This document shows, one piece after another, positions 44,666-51,441 of a stretch of DNA of 51,441 nt (position 1 is the first letter of the stretch; every line of letters begins with the position of its first letter). The notes under the pieces are model-generated. The model was not told where the DNA came from, did not search any database, and saw only the letters and a program-made list of their open reading frames with translations. The stretch is from an uncultured Caulobacterales bacterium (lineage in GTDB: Bacteria; Pseudomonadota; Alphaproteobacteria; Caulobacterales; Caulobacteraceae). The position numbers and the translations under genes were made by a program. The stretch spans positions 1-51,441 of the forward strand of contig CAIUMD010000084.1 in NCBI GenBank assembly GCA_903900155.1, read 5' to 3'.

Positions 44666-44802
44666 CTTCCTGGGCCTTGTGCCCAGGACCCATGGTTCAG
44701 CGGGTGTTGAGTTTGGAGGGAGATCGCGGACTTGCCGCCCCGCGATCTCGACAGATGCCGAACCTGCCTCCGGCATGGGTCCTGGGCACAGGGCCCAGGA
44801 AG
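44666..44802. repeat. 137-bp nested palindrome
   Basis: Outer arms of 29 nt (44666-44694 and 44774-44802) match at 28 positions; inner arms GAGATCGCGG/CCGCGATCTC (44720-44729 and 44740-44749) are perfect. It is not related by eye to families A, B or the TGTCATCCCGG type. It lies between GH97 and GH29. Confidence 0.85.
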
Positions 44803-44820
44803 GCGGGGTTTGTTTGGACC

Positions 44821-46794
44821 TCATTTGGCAGGCGTGAGACGCACCACCCCGCCGCCGCTGGGGGCGAGCGTCAGGGACAGGGCGCTTTTTCCGGTCACTG
44901 CCTGGCTGCGAGTCTTCAGCGCCGTCGGCTCGGCCCCATCCTCACGGATCTCGGCCTTGAAGCCGCCGTTCCCCAGGAAGCTCAGCGGGACCTTCACCGT
45001 CCGGCCGGTCTCGTTGGTCATGGCTCCGACCCACCAGTCGTCGCCCTTGCGGCGGGCGATGACGATGGACTGGCCGATCTCGCCCGACAGCACGCGGGTC
45101 TCGTCCCAGCTGGTCGGCGCGGCGGTGATGAAGTCCAGCCCCGCGGGCGAGGCGGCGTAGGTGATGGGGCTGTCGCTGACCATGGTCAGCGGGCTGTCAT
45201 ATACCACGTACATGGCCAGCGCCTGGCCGCGCGTGGTCTGCACCGTGGGCAGCAGGAACTGGTCCTTGAAGTCCGCCGGCCGCACGTTGCGGAAGCCGCC
45301 GGGCGTGTAGTCCATCGGGCCCAGCAGCATCCGCGTGAAGGGCAGGGTGACGTTGTGGGTCGCCGTCACGCGGCGGCTCCACTTGTTGTACTCGGCCCCC
45401 AGTACGCCTTCCTGGGTGACATAGTGCGGATAGGTGCGGACCAGTCCCGTCGGGCGATAGGCGCCGTGCAGGTCGACCATCAACCTGTGCTGGCCGGCCT
45501 TGTCCAGCAGGCGGTGGTAATAGTCGACGATCTGCTGGTCGTCGCGGTCCATGAAGTCGACCTTGATCCCCTTCACGCCCCACTTTTCGTAAGCCGCCAG
45601 GGCTTCATCCATCTGGGCGTCCAGCGCCTTCCAGTGCACCCACAGCATGATGCCGACGCCCCGCTCGCGGCCATAGGCGATCAGGTCCTGAATGCGGATG
45701 CCGGGGATGGCGCGGACAACGTCCGTACCAGGAATAACCTGCGGCGCCTGGCCAGAACCGACGTACCAGCCGTCGTCGATCAGCATGTACTCCAGCTTGT
45801 TGGCCGCCGCGAAGTCGATGAAGCCCTTTATCGTCGCGTCGTTCATCCCTTCCGCCCCCGCGACCTTGGAGCCGTTCCACCAGTCCCAGGCGGCCTTGCC
45901 GGGCTTGATCCAGCGGGTGTCGGTCAGCGTGGTCGGTGGGTTGAGGCTGGTCATCAGGTTGGAGCTGACCAGGTCGCCCGGCGTGTCGCCCATCATCACG
46001 ACCCGCCAGGACGAGACCGTGTCGGTCCCGATCCGGGTGGTCACGGCCTTGGCCGGATCGTCCAGGCGCGGCGACAGCTTGGTCTGCAGGCCCAGGCCCC
46101 CGTCCTCGCGGCCGGTCAGGTACAGGCCCGCCCAGTTCTTGAGGTCCGCCTCGGCCAGGGCGAAGGCCGCCTTGGCCGTCTGGCAGACCACCGGCAGTTC
46201 GTAGAGCGCCTGGGCGCGGAAGCTCTTGGCCGGGATCGGGTCGTACTCGCCCTCGTGCGAGGTGCCGAAACGCCCCAGGTTCAGCGCCCAGCAGCGCTCG
46301 TCGCCGGACAGGGCGAACCTGGTCTCCTCGCCGCGCACCGCCACGCCGGCCAGATTCGGCTGGTCGGGCAGTACGTAGCGGAAGGCGACGCCGTCGTCAT
46401 AGGCGCGGGCGACGATTTTCAGCCGCCGCTGCAGGCCGCTGGCTTCGAGAAATTCTACGGTCGTCTCGGCATAGCGATCCCGCACCGTGCGGGTCTTGCC
46501 GACCACCAGGTCATAGGTTTCATCGACCTGGCGCGTGCTGGCCGAAGCGATCTTGAGGCCCCGCGACAGCAGCCCGCCCTTGTCCAGGATCAGCCCCAGG
46601 GGCGAGGTTGCGACCAGGGTCTGGCCCTTGAACTTCAACGAGAAATTGGCCTGACCACTTTCATCTGAAATGCGGATTTCTGTCTGGCCGCCTGGCGAGG
46701 TCACGACCTGCTCGGCGGCGTGGGCCAAGCTCGCGGCGCCGCCAAGCAGGGCTGTCGCTGTCAGCGCTGTCAAAAAGTGGCCGTGAGCCTTCAT
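44821..46794 (-). CDS. GH97 glycosidase, retaining (alpha-galactosidase-like)
   Basis: 657 residues, signal peptide ending near AHA-AE. GH97 N-terminal beta-supersandwich (about 30-290), TIM barrel (about 295-600) and C-terminal beta domain. D413 in GIKVDFMD and E468 in GAEYN lie 55 residues apart, exactly as the nucleophile/acid-base pair of the retaining Bacteroides alpha-galactosidase (D415/E470). The Glu base cluster of inverting SusB-type enzymes was not seen. It probably acts on alpha-galactosides or another axial-hydroxyl sugar. It is divergent from GH3, with two candidate operators in between. Confidence 0.9.
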   Translation of the reverse strand: MKAHGHFLTALTATALLGGAASLAHAAEQVVTSPGGQTEIRISDESGQANFSLKFKGQTLVATSPLGLILDKGGLLSRGLKIASASTRQVDETYDLVVGKTRTVRDRYAETTVEFLEASGLQRRLKIVARAYDDGVAFRYVLPDQPNLAGVAVRGEETRFALSGDERCWALNLGRFGTSHEGEYDPIPAKSFRAQALYELPVVCQTAKAAFALAEADLKNWAGLYLTGREDGGLGLQTKLSPRLDDPAKAVTTRIGTDTVSSWRVVMMGDTPGDLVSSNLMTSLNPPTTLTDTRWIKPGKAAWDWWNGSKVAGAEGMNDATIKGFIDFAAANKLEYMLIDDGWYVGSGQAPQVIPGTDVVRAIPGIRIQDLIAYGRERGVGIMLWVHWKALDAQMDEALAAYEKWGVKGIKVDFMDRDDQQIVDYYHRLLDKAGQHRLMVDLHGAYRPTGLVRTYPHYVTQEGVLGAEYNKWSRRVTATHNVTLPFTRMLLGPMDYTPGGFRNVRPADFKDQFLLPTVQTTRGQALAMYVVYDSPLTMVSDSPITYAASPAGLDFITAAPTSWDETRVLSGEIGQSIVIARRKGDDWWVGAMTNETGRTVKVPLSFLGNGGFKAEIREDGAEPTALKTRSQAVTGKSALSLTLAPSGGGVVRLTPAK

Positions 46795-46826
46795 TTGGAG
46801 TTTCCAACCCGATCTTGTTCTGCATA

Positions 46827-46839
46827 TTTGTCATACAAA
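46827..46839. promoter_or_regulatory. FadR/GntR-like site between GH97 and GH3
   Basis: TTTGT-CAT-ACAAA, a perfect palindrome of the GT-N3-AC form favoured by FadR-type GntR regulators, 33 nt upstream of the GH97 ATG. The FadR-type protein at 24352-25080 is a candidate binder. Confidence 0.45.
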
Positions 46840-46871
46840 CTAGGCAAGCTATGGATCGCCGTCCAGGGGTA

Positions 46872-46885
46872 TGACAACGTTGTCC
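46872..46885. promoter_or_regulatory. operator-like palindrome upstream of GH3
   Basis: TGACAACGTTGTCC, 13 of 14 identical to the perfect site before GH5 (24309-24322). It lies 40 nt upstream of the GH3 ATG. Confidence 0.65.
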
Positions 46886-46924
46886 CGGTCGAACTTGGCG
46901 ACAATGAAAGAAGAGTTGGGGAGT

Positions 46925-49381
46925 ATGAACACCAGGACCCTGTGCGTCGCGCTGCTGGCGTCGACCGTTCTGTCCGGCGCGGCGCTGGCGCAAGCCGGCC
47001 CTCAAAACACGGCGAACCCCGCCAACTGGCCCGCGGCCAAGAGCCAGGGCCTGGTCGATCCGGCGACGGAGGCCTTCGTCGAGAGTCTCCTGACCAAGCT
47101 GACCCTGGAAGAGAAGGTCGGCCAGCTGATCCAGGCCGATATCGGCCAGATCAAGCCCGAGGAGCTGAAGACCTATCCGCTGGGCTCGATCCTGGGCGGG
47201 GGCAGCTCGCCGCCGCTGGGCGCGCCCGACCGTTCGCCGCAGAAGCCGTGGGTCGACACCGCCAAAGCGTTCCGCGAGGCTGCCGCTCTCCGCGAGGGTG
47301 GCGTGCACATCCCGCTGATGTTCGGCATCGACGCCGTGCACGGCAACAACAACGTCGTCGGCGCGACCCTCTTCCCGCACAACATTGCGCTCGGTGCGGC
47401 GCACGATCCCGAGCTGATCCGCCGTATCGGCAAGGCGACGGCCTACGAGACCTCGGCCGCCGGCTTCGACTGGGCGTTCGGCCCGACCCTGGCCGTGCCG
47501 CGCGACGACCGCTGGGGCCGCGCCTATGAGGGCTATTCCGAAGACCCCGCCATCGTCCGCCAATATGCCGGCGAGATGATCCTGGGCCTGCAGGGCGCCG
47601 TCTCTCAAGGCGGCGTCATCCAGCAGGGCCACGTGGCGGCCAGCGCCAAGCACTTCCTGGGCGACGGCGGCACCGAGAATGGCGTCGATCAGGGCAATAC
47701 CAAGGTGTCGGAGGCCGACCTCGTCCGCCTGCACGCCCAGGGCTACGTGCCGGCGATCAATGCCGGGACCCTGACCATCATGGCCTCGTTCAACAGCTGG
47801 AACGGCGTCAAGATGCACGGCGCCAAGAGCCTGCTGACGGATGTCCTCAAGGGCAAGATGGGCTTCGACGGCTTCGTCGTCGGCGACTGGAACGGTCACG
47901 GCCAGGTGACGGGCTGCAAGCCGACCGACTGTCCGCAGTCGATCAATGCGGGCCTGGACATGTTCATGGCCCCCGACAGCTGGAAGGCCCTGTACGCCAA
48001 CACCCTGGCCGAGGTGAAGTCGGGCGTGATCCCGATGGCCCGCCTGGATGACGCGGTCCGCCGCATCCTGCGGGTGAAGGCCAAGATGGGCCTGTTCCAG
48101 GCCGCCCGTCCCTATGAGGGCCGCGAGGGCGTGATCGGCAATGCCGAGCACCGCGCCGTGGCCCGCGAGGCGGTGCGCAAGTCGCTGGTGCTGCTCAAGA
48201 ACAACGGCGTCCTGCCGGTCAAGGCCAGCGCGAACGTGCTGGTCGCCGGCTCGGGCGCGGACGACATCGGCAAGCAGTCGGGCGGCTGGACCCTGTCGTG
48301 GCAGGGCACGGGCAACACCAATGCCGACTTCCCCAATGCGGAGTCGATCTATGCCGGCCTGAAGACGGCGGTCGAGGCCGGCGGCGGCTCGGCGACGCTG
48401 GCGGTCGATGGCTCATTCGACAAGAAGCCGGACGTCGCCATCATCGTCTTCGGTGAAAATCCGTATGCGGAAGGCGTCGGCGACCTGAAGACCTCGCTGG
48501 AGCACCAGCCGGGCGCCAAGACCGACCTGGCCCTGCTCAAGAGCCTGAAGGCCAAGGGCGTGCCGGTGGTGGCGGTGTTCCTGTCGGGCCGCCCGCTGTG
48601 GGTGAACCCCGAGATCAACGCCTCGGACGCCTTCGTGGCCGCCTGGCTGCCGGGCTCGGAAGGCGGCGGGATCGCCGATGTCCTCGTGGGCGACAAGGCG
48701 GGCAAGGCCCGCAACGACTTCCGGGGCAAGCTGTCGTTCAGCTGGCCCAAGACCGCCGCCCAGTTCAGCCTGAACAAGGGCGACAAGGGGTATGACCCGC
48801 AGTTCGCCTATGGCTATGGCCTGAGCTACGCGCGTCCGGGCAAGGTCGGGAAGCTGTCGGAAGTGTCGGGCGTGAAGCCGGTGGCCGACAACGCCGTGAA
48901 CTACTTCGTCGGAGGCAAGACCCCGCCGCCGTTCGAGTTCAAGGCCTCGCCCTCGTCGTCGGTGCAGATCGCGCCGGTCGACGCCGGCAACGTCCAGGAA
49001 GCCGGCCGCCAGATCACCTATGCCGGCGACAAGATGGGGCGCGCCACGATCGTCGGCGAAAAGCCGCTGGACCTGTCGTTCCAGACCAATGCCGAGATGG
49101 CGCTCAGCTTCGAGTACCGCCTGGACGCCGCCGCGACCAAGCCGGTGATCCTGGCCATCGGCGCGGGCAAGCTGGACGTCACCCCGCCGCCCAGGACCCC
49201 GACCGGCCAGTGGGCCAGCGTCAAGATCCCCCTGAAGTGCTTCCAGGCCGCCGGGACCGACGTGACCAAGGTGGTGGCCCCGTTCGACCTGGGGACCGCC
49301 GGGACCTTCCAGGTCTCAATCGCCAACGTGAAGCTGACGGCCGACCCGGCCGGGGCGGTCTGTCCGCCCAAGGCGCAATAA
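46925..49381 (+). CDS. GH3 beta-glucosidase (ExoP-like, with C-terminal domain)
   Basis: 818 residues, signal peptide MNTRTLCVALLASTVLSGAA ending near ALA-QA. GH3 barrel from about 45, with KHFLGDGGT and the nucleophile D321 in VVGDWNG, then the alpha/beta sandwich (SLVLLKNNGVLPV, about 405-620) and an extra about 160-residue beta-rich C-terminal part. This architecture resembles ExoP-type exo-1,3/1,4-beta-glucanases. Predicted to hydrolyse the deglycosylated glucan backbone to glucose. I chose ATG 46925, since upstream in-frame starts at 46871 and 46904 would place the operator inside the gene or a long lead before the signal peptide. Confidence 0.92.
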   Translation: MNTRTLCVALLASTVLSGAALAQAGPQNTANPANWPAAKSQGLVDPATEAFVESLLTKLTLEEKVGQLIQADIGQIKPEELKTYPLGSILGGGSSPPLGAPDRSPQKPWVDTAKAFREAAALREGGVHIPLMFGIDAVHGNNNVVGATLFPHNIALGAAHDPELIRRIGKATAYETSAAGFDWAFGPTLAVPRDDRWGRAYEGYSEDPAIVRQYAGEMILGLQGAVSQGGVIQQGHVAASAKHFLGDGGTENGVDQGNTKVSEADLVRLHAQGYVPAINAGTLTIMASFNSWNGVKMHGAKSLLTDVLKGKMGFDGFVVGDWNGHGQVTGCKPTDCPQSINAGLDMFMAPDSWKALYANTLAEVKSGVIPMARLDDAVRRILRVKAKMGLFQAARPYEGREGVIGNAEHRAVAREAVRKSLVLLKNNGVLPVKASANVLVAGSGADDIGKQSGGWTLSWQGTGNTNADFPNAESIYAGLKTAVEAGGGSATLAVDGSFDKKPDVAIIVFGENPYAEGVGDLKTSLEHQPGAKTDLALLKSLKAKGVPVVAVFLSGRPLWVNPEINASDAFVAAWLPGSEGGGIADVLVGDKAGKARNDFRGKLSFSWPKTAAQFSLNKGDKGYDPQFAYGYGLSYARPGKVGKLSEVSGVKPVADNAVNYFVGGKTPPPFEFKASPSSSVQIAPVDAGNVQEAGRQITYAGDKMGRATIVGEKPLDLSFQTNAEMALSFEYRLDAAATKPVILAIGAGKLDVTPPPRTPTGQWASVKIPLKCFQAAGTDVTKVVAPFDLGTAGTFQVSIANVKLTADPAGAVCPPKAQ

Positions 49382-49396
49382 GGACATGGAGTAGGG

Positions 49397-51304
49397 ATGC
49401 GGTTGAAGTTTTTGGCCTTCGCGGCCGCGTCCCTGCTTGCCAGCCCGGCGCTTGCTGGGCCCTTGGCCTCTGTGTTCAGTGACCACGCGGTCTTGCAGCG
49501 CGACCAGCCCATCCGGGTGTGGGGTCGTGCGGCGCCGAACGCGGTGGTCAGTGTCGATCTCTCCGGCGCGGCGGTGAATGCCATGGCCGGCGCGGACGGC
49601 CGCTGGAAGGTCGAGCTGCCGGCCCGTCCGGGCGGCGGTCCGGCCCTGACCCTGACGGTCCAGGCCGGTCCTGAGCGCCAGGTCGTCGCCGACCTTGTCA
49701 TGGGCGACGTCTGGCTGTGCTCGGGCCAGTCGAACATGGAATATCCGCTGCGCCGCACCCTGGCTGGCGACAGCGAAGTAGCGGCGGCGACCGACCCGAA
49801 CATCCGCCTGCTGCAGACCGGCAAGATCAGCACGCCCGCGCCGCAGGAGGCCCTTCCGGCCAGCGTCGTCTGGAAGCCCGCCACGCCCCAGACGGCGTCC
49901 GAGTTCAGCGCCGCCTGCTTCTTCCTGGGCAAGGATCTGCGCAAGTCCACGAACGTCCCGATCGGGCTGATCGACGCCACCTGGGGCGGCTCGGTGATCC
50001 AGGACTGGATCAGCCGTGAGGGGCTGGCGGCGCTGAAGACCTATGACGAGGGCCTGGCGGTCCTCGACGCCTACGCCCGCGACCCGGCGGTGGGGCAGGG
50101 ACGGTGGGCCGCCATGCTGGACCGTTGGGCGGCCGCCAAGCTGGGCGCGGCCAATGACGGCATGCGGCCGGACCTGGACGACCGAGCCTGGAAGACCGTG
50201 CCGATGGAGAACTTCTGGGAGACCTATCCCGGCCTGGAGGGTTTCGATGGGACCGTCTGGCTGCGCACCGAGATCACCCTGACCAAGGCCCAGGCCGCGC
50301 AGGGCGCGACCCTGGCGCTGGGACCGGTCGACGACATGGACACCACCTTCGTCAACGGCCGCGAGATCGGCGCGACCCAGAGCTGGAACGGGCCGCGGAA
50401 TTACCGCATCGCGCCGGGCGTGCTGAAGGCCGGCCGCAACGTCCTGGCCGTCCGCGCCATCGACACGGGCGGCGGCGGCGGGACCTGGGGCAAGGCGACC
50501 GAGAAGGGGCTGCGGCTGGACGACGGGACGGTCGCGCCGCTCTCCGGAACCTGGCGCTACAGGATCGCCGCGCCGTTGTCGGAGACTGCTCTGCCGCCCA
50601 ACAGGCCATGGCTGGGGGCCAGCGGCCTCTCGACCCTGCGCAACGGCATGATCGCCCCGCTGGTCCCCTACGGCCTGAAGGGCTTTGCCTGGTACCAGGG
50701 CGAGGCCAATGTCACCGAGGCCGGCGAATATGCCCGCCTGATGCCGGCCATGATCGCCGACTGGCGCAAGGCGTTTGGGGCGCAGCCGTTCCTGCTGGTG
50801 CAACTGGCGGCTTTCGGGGCGCAGAAGCCGGGCGTGGCCAACTCCGACTGGGCCGCCCTGCGCGATGTCCAGCGCCGCGTGACGGCGGCCGATCCGCAGG
50901 TCGGCATGGCGTCGGCGGTCGACATCGGCTCACCCTACGACATCCACCCGGCCGACAAGACGCGGGTCGGCCAGCGGCTGGCCCTGCTGGCGCGCAAGAT
51001 CGCCTATGGCGAGGCCGTGCTGGCGGCGGGGCCGGCGCCGGTGTCGGTGCGTCGCGATGGGGCGGACGTCGTGGTGACGCTGGACCAGCCGGCGGTGGTC
51101 TATGGCGCCGCGCGGCCGATCGGGTTCGAGGTCTGCGAGGCGGACTGCCGCTTCGTCGATGCGACCATAAAGGGCGCGAGCGTGCGGCTCGTCGGCGGCG
51201 CCGGGGCGACGAAGGTCCGCTACGCCTGGGCCGACAGTCCGATCATCAACCTGTTCGGCGCCACAGGCCTGCCGGCGACGCCGTTTGAGCTGCCCATCCC
51301 ATAA
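49397..51304 (+). CDS. SGNH acetylesterase, CE20/SASA-like (xyloglucan acetylesterase candidate)
   Basis: 635 residues, signal peptide MRLKFLAFAAASLLASPALA. Catalytic Ser S112 in CSGQSNMEY; Asp/His pair D515 and H517 in YDIHPADK. The halves of the SGNH domain are separated by an inserted beta jelly-roll-like stretch (about 250-385), as in sialate-O-acetylesterase-like enzymes. CE20 enzymes of this build in Xanthomonas xyloglucan loci remove acetyl groups from the side-chain galactose, which fits here. It starts 15 nt after GH3, so they form an operon. Confidence 0.88.
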   Translation: MRLKFLAFAAASLLASPALAGPLASVFSDHAVLQRDQPIRVWGRAAPNAVVSVDLSGAAVNAMAGADGRWKVELPARPGGGPALTLTVQAGPERQVVADLVMGDVWLCSGQSNMEYPLRRTLAGDSEVAAATDPNIRLLQTGKISTPAPQEALPASVVWKPATPQTASEFSAACFFLGKDLRKSTNVPIGLIDATWGGSVIQDWISREGLAALKTYDEGLAVLDAYARDPAVGQGRWAAMLDRWAAAKLGAANDGMRPDLDDRAWKTVPMENFWETYPGLEGFDGTVWLRTEITLTKAQAAQGATLALGPVDDMDTTFVNGREIGATQSWNGPRNYRIAPGVLKAGRNVLAVRAIDTGGGGGTWGKATEKGLRLDDGTVAPLSGTWRYRIAAPLSETALPPNRPWLGASGLSTLRNGMIAPLVPYGLKGFAWYQGEANVTEAGEYARLMPAMIADWRKAFGAQPFLLVQLAAFGAQKPGVANSDWAALRDVQRRVTAADPQVGMASAVDIGSPYDIHPADKTRVGQRLALLARKIAYGEAVLAAGPAPVSVRRDGADVVVTLDQPAVVYGAARPIGFEVCEADCRFVDATIKGASVRLVGGAGATKVRYAWADSPIINLFGATGLPATPFELPIP

Positions 51305-51323
51305 ATCTCCTCCCCCTCCGGGG

Positions 51324-51340
51324 CAGGGCTATCGCATATG
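51324..51340. mobile_element. possible right-hand start of an insertion sequence
   Basis: CAGGGCTATCGCATATG could be a terminal inverted repeat; ISAs1-family ends often begin CAGGG. It lies 20 bp after the CE20 stop and 5 bp outside the transposase stop. The other end is outside the window. Confidence 0.35.
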
Positions 51341-51441
51341 ACTGAGGAGTGAGCGGAGGAACTGGTCGTTCCATCCGGCGCGCTTGATCTTGCCCTTGAT
51401 GGATCCTTTGTCGGGATGCAGTCGCAGGGTGTTGAGGGCGA
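51329..51441 (-). CDS. transposase C-terminus, ISAs1-like (partial, cut by window edge)
   Basis: 36 residues plus TAG are visible: ALNTLRLHPDKGSIKGKIKR, then AGWNDQFLRSLLSHMR. The ALN-L, SIKGKxKRAGW and D-FL pattern is the C-terminal signature of ISAs1-type DDE transposases (H-repeat family), to my recognition. The 5' part is outside the window, so it is not known whether the gene is intact. Confidence 0.6.
   Translation of the reverse strand, partial: ALNTLRLHPDKGSIKGKIKRAGWNDQFLRSLLSHMR

Noticed and set aside
46871..46924. GH3 start at 46871
   Set aside because: It would put 18 residues before the signal peptide and make the operator-like palindrome part of the coding region.

Overview
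The window is high-GC DNA with strong GC bias at third codon positions and looks like a Caulobacter-type alphaproteobacterial chromosome. Support comes from the TonB-Xanth-Caul type receptor, a short Caulobacter-like flagellin, the rpmH-rnpA-yidC-engB block without yidD, and several families of intergenic palindromes (the 'cct tcg aca agc tca gg' type and the 'TGTCATCCCGG' type). No tRNA, rRNA, CRISPR array or complete mobile element was seen. A fragment of an ISAs1-like transposase is cut by the right edge.

Layout. 0-4 kb, minus strand: a DUF3850 gene, then the essential block rpmH (GTG start), rnpA, yidC, engB. 4-12.5 kb, minus strand: a putative ketone/ester and apocarotenoid oxidation region with a quinone oxidoreductase, an HSL-type esterase, a TetR regulator, two flavin monooxygenases, a DUF2164 protein, a small Cys-rich secreted protein and a carotenoid-cleavage oxygenase. 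12.5-20.8 kb: a sorbosone-dehydrogenase-like lipoprotein, an SGNH esterase (plus strand), an RND pump with its adaptor, a thiolase and a small membrane protein. 20.8-22.2 kb: small unknown genes and a LuxR-type HTH gene whose reading frames are disturbed by two G7 tracts and a 5-bp tandem duplication.

22-51 kb is a large plant-polysaccharide locus, best read as a xyloglucan utilisation locus. Minus strand: aldo-keto reductase, GH5 endoglucanase, a FadR-type regulator, a vSGLT-like sugar/Na+ symporter, and a De Ley-Doudoroff set (KDPGal aldolase DgoA, KDGal kinase DgoK, an IlvD/Edd sugar-acid dehydratase). Plus strand: TonB-dependent receptor, flavin-dependent halogenase homologue, GH35 beta-galactosidase and GH31 alpha-xylosidase with a PA14 insert. 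After an unrelated insert (LysR/WrbA, a 38-codon ORF and a flagellin) come GH29 alpha-fucosidase and GH97 (minus strand), then a GH3 beta-glucosidase with a C-terminal extension and a CE20-like acetylesterase (plus strand). The predicted logic is uptake by the TonB receptor, periplasmic deacetylation and removal of fucose, galactose and xylose, backbone hydrolysis by GH5 and GH3, and galactose import with oxidative catabolism through galactonate.

A palindromic operator of the form TGAYARCGYTRTCA recurs upstream of the receptor, the GH35/GH31 genes, the GH5 gene and the GH3 gene and probably ties the locus into one regulon. The most unusual signal is at 35156-35403. An operator plus a near-copy of the receptor promoter is followed by about 125 nt of strongly structured sequence ending in an intrinsic terminator, and then a second operator before GH35. 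This may be a co-regulated small RNA or a leader/attenuator for the glycosidase operon.
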